Shown here: positions 3,957 through 5,316 of the stretch, piece after piece
Numbering within the stretch: position 1 is the first letter of the stretch
How the letters are laid out: the number at the start of each line of letters is the position of its first letter
NCBI GenBank assembly: GCA_022710245.1
Contig: JAKLHH010000630.1
Span: 1-5,316 of the forward strand
DNA from: Myxococcota bacterium
Lineage (GTDB): Bacteria > Myxococcota > Polyangia > GCA-2747355 > JAKLHH01
Length of the DNA: 5,316 nt
Direction: 5' to 3'
Program-made: the position numbers and the translations under genes
The notes under the pieces: model-generated
What the model saw: the letters and a program-made list of their open reading frames with translations, nothing else
What the model was told of the DNA's origin: nothing
Databases searched by the model: none

Positions 3957-5316
3957 GTGCAGCGCTTCGTGACCGGCCTGCTCGTCATCTGCGTCGTCCT
4001 CGCGATCGGGCTGGGCCTGACCGCCCTGCAGAGCTATCGCGCCGCGGACCGCGCGGCGCAGGACGTCCTCTACAGCCGGGCGAGCGAGCTCGGCGCGGCG
4101 TTCGTCTCCACGGCGAGGCTGAGCGGCGCGCTCGGCGATCCCGCCCAGCTGAACCGCCTCGCCGGCGAGATGGCCACCGACGGGATCACGATCGCGGTCA
4201 TCGACAAGGACGGCGTGGTGCAGGCGGGGGGAGGCGGGCCGCGCGTCGGGGACCGGCTGAGCCCGCCCTTCGAGCTCTGGGGCGATCTGCGGGGCCAGGG
4301 GCAGCACCATCGCCTGGTCGGCGCCAGCCACCTCGAGTACTGGCGGCCCGTCGCCGGGTCTCCGCGGCGAGGCCCCGGCGGGCGCTGGTGGCAGCGGGCG
4401 GTGAACGCGCTCCAGGGCAAGCGCAAGCGAGGGCCGCAGCCAGAGGGGCCCGACCCGGGGGCAGGCGAGGACGGCGCGGAGGGCAAGGACCAGCCGCCGC
4501 CGCCTCCGCCGCCCGACTTCAAGCGCTGGGATCATCCGCCGCGGCCCGAGGTCATGGCCCGGCTGCTCGGGCTCCGCCTGCTGCGCGTCACCGTGCCGGT
4601 CAGCGCCGCGAGCGGCCTCCTCGGCCCGGCGCGGGTCACCGTCTCCCTCGCCGGGGTCGCCGCGATGGCGCTCCTCGGGCTCGGCGTGCTCCTCCATCGC
4701 TCCGCGCGCCGCGCGGGGCGCGCCGAGGCCGAGCTGCAGCGGCGCCGGGCGCTCTCCGCGCTCGGCGAGATGGCCGCGGTGCTGGCCCACGAGATCCGCA
4801 CGCCGCTCGGCAGCATCAAGGGCAACGCCCAGCTGATCGGGGAGGGGCGGCCCGACGACGAGCGCGCCTCCTCCATCGTCTCCGAGGCGGGGCGGCTCGA
4901 GCGGCTGGTCAACGGGCTCCTCGACTACGCGCGGCCGAGCGAGCCGCGGCGGCTCCCCTGCGATCCCGACGCGCTGGTGCAGCGCGCGGCGCAGATCGTC
5001 GCGCCGCGGGCCGCGGCCGCCTCGGTGAACCTGGTCACCGATCCCGCGGGCTGCGGCGAGTGCCTGCGCGCGGATCCCGACCAGCTCCTGCAGGTGCTCG
5101 TCAACCTGCTGCAGAACGCCGTCGAGGCGAGCGTGATGCCGGGCGCCCGGGGCGGCCCGGTCGTGATCGGGGTGCGTCGCGGCGGCGGCGAGGTGAGCTT
5201 CAACGTGCACGACTCGGGGCCCGGGCTGCCCGCGCAGCCCGAGGAGCAGCTCTTCCGTCCCTTCTTCAGCACCAAGCCGCAGGGGACCGGCCTCGGGCTC
5301 AGCATCGCGCGACAGA
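3957..5316 (+). CDS. Membrane sensor histidine kinase, NtrB/ZraS-like (C-terminus cut by window edge)
   Basis: An open frame of 453 residues from a GTG start, running off the right edge. Membrane segment 1 is about 4-24 (FVTGLLVICVVLAIGLGLTA) and segment 2 about 227-246 (VTVSLAGVAAMALLGLGVLL), leaving residues 28-225 outside the cytoplasm as a sensor domain. Within it, 'ITIAVIDKDGVVQAGG' (77-92) resembles a Cache/PAS strand pair. Residues 134-190 are a low-complexity insert rich in Pro, Gly and charge, ending in seven prolines. The cytoplasmic kinase has the H-box 'LAHEIRTPLGSIKGNAQLI' (276-294) with phospho-acceptor H278, the N-box 'LLQVLVNLLQNAVEAS' (377-392) with N387, the G1 box 'DSGPGLP' (419-425), the F-box 'LFRPFFSTK' (432-440) and the G2 box 'GTGLGLSIA' (443-451), so it should be active. 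Its closest general look is the HPK4 group (NtrB, ZraS), which pairs with sigma-54-type regulators; such a partner would be expected just downstream. The signal is unknown. Confidence 0.93.
   Translation, partial: MQRFVTGLLVICVVLAIGLGLTALQSYRAADRAAQDVLYSRASELGAAFVSTARLSGALGDPAQLNRLAGEMATDGITIAVIDKDGVVQAGGGGPRVGDRLSPPFELWGDLRGQGQHHRLVGASHLEYWRPVAGSPRRGPGGRWWQRAVNALQGKRKRGPQPEGPDPGAGEDGAEGKDQPPPPPPPDFKRWDHPPRPEVMARLLGLRLLRVTVPVSAASGLLGPARVTVSLAGVAAMALLGLGVLLHRSARRAGRAEAELQRRRALSALGEMAAVLAHEIRTPLGSIKGNAQLIGEGRPDDERASSIVSEAGRLERLVNGLLDYARPSEPRRLPCDPDALVQRAAQIVAPRAAAASVNLVTDPAGCGECLRADPDQLLQVLVNLLQNAVEASVMPGARGGPVVIGVRRGGGEVSFNVHDSGPGLPAQPEEQLFRPFFSTKPQGTGLGLSIARQ

Noticed and set aside
3621..5210. 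A 529-codon open frame on the minus strand
   Set aside because: It lies antisense to the histidine kinase, whose H, N, G1, F and G2 boxes are all in order; the antisense product is His/Arg/Pro-rich without a recognisable domain.

Overview
This 5.3 kb window is very GC-rich, and the real genes are recognisable by third codon positions that are almost all G or C. The protein families point to a myxobacterium-like genome (Myxococcota, formerly Deltaproteobacteria). They are a propeller-type surface lipoprotein, a cysteine-rich lipoprotein built on a sulfatase-modifying-factor fold, and an NtrB/ZraS-like sensor kinase. The organism assignment is inference from family content; there is no rRNA or other marker gene here.

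Layout, left to right. (1) 1-595, minus strand: the N-terminal 198 residues of a secreted lipoprotein that runs off the left edge. (2) 596-939: a divergent intergenic region with three copies of an 8-mer and a leader with two competing hairpins. (3) 940-1812, plus strand: a 290-residue lipoprotein with a formylglycine-generating-enzyme (SUMF1) fold that lacks the catalytic cysteine pair. (4) 1813-2173: a gene-free region between convergent genes, holding a 17-bp tandem repeat that begins in the stop codon of the preceding gene and a 16-bp perfect inverted repeat. (5) 3687-2174, minus strand: a two-gene operon, a hotdog-fold (DUF4442/thioesterase-like) protein followed by an FMN-dependent nitronate monooxygenase-family enzyme, joined by an ATGA overlap. 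(6) 3688-3956: a compact divergent regulatory region with nested dyads, two candidate extended -10 boxes facing away from each other and a 21-bp direct repeat in the hotdog leader. (7) 3957-5316, plus strand: a membrane sensor histidine kinase cut by the right edge just after the G2 box.

The two lipoproteins are probably displayed on the cell envelope and face away from a shared upstream region. The hotdog and nitronate monooxygenase proteins are probably co-translated and act on related, perhaps acyl-CoA or nitroalkane-type, substrates. The kinase probably belongs to a two-component pair whose regulator lies beyond the right edge. No RNA gene, CRISPR array, insertion sequence or tRNA was seen. 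The protein-coding content is fairly ordinary; the less ordinary signals are the repeats and dyads in the three intergenic regions and the catalytically dead SUMF1-fold lipoprotein.
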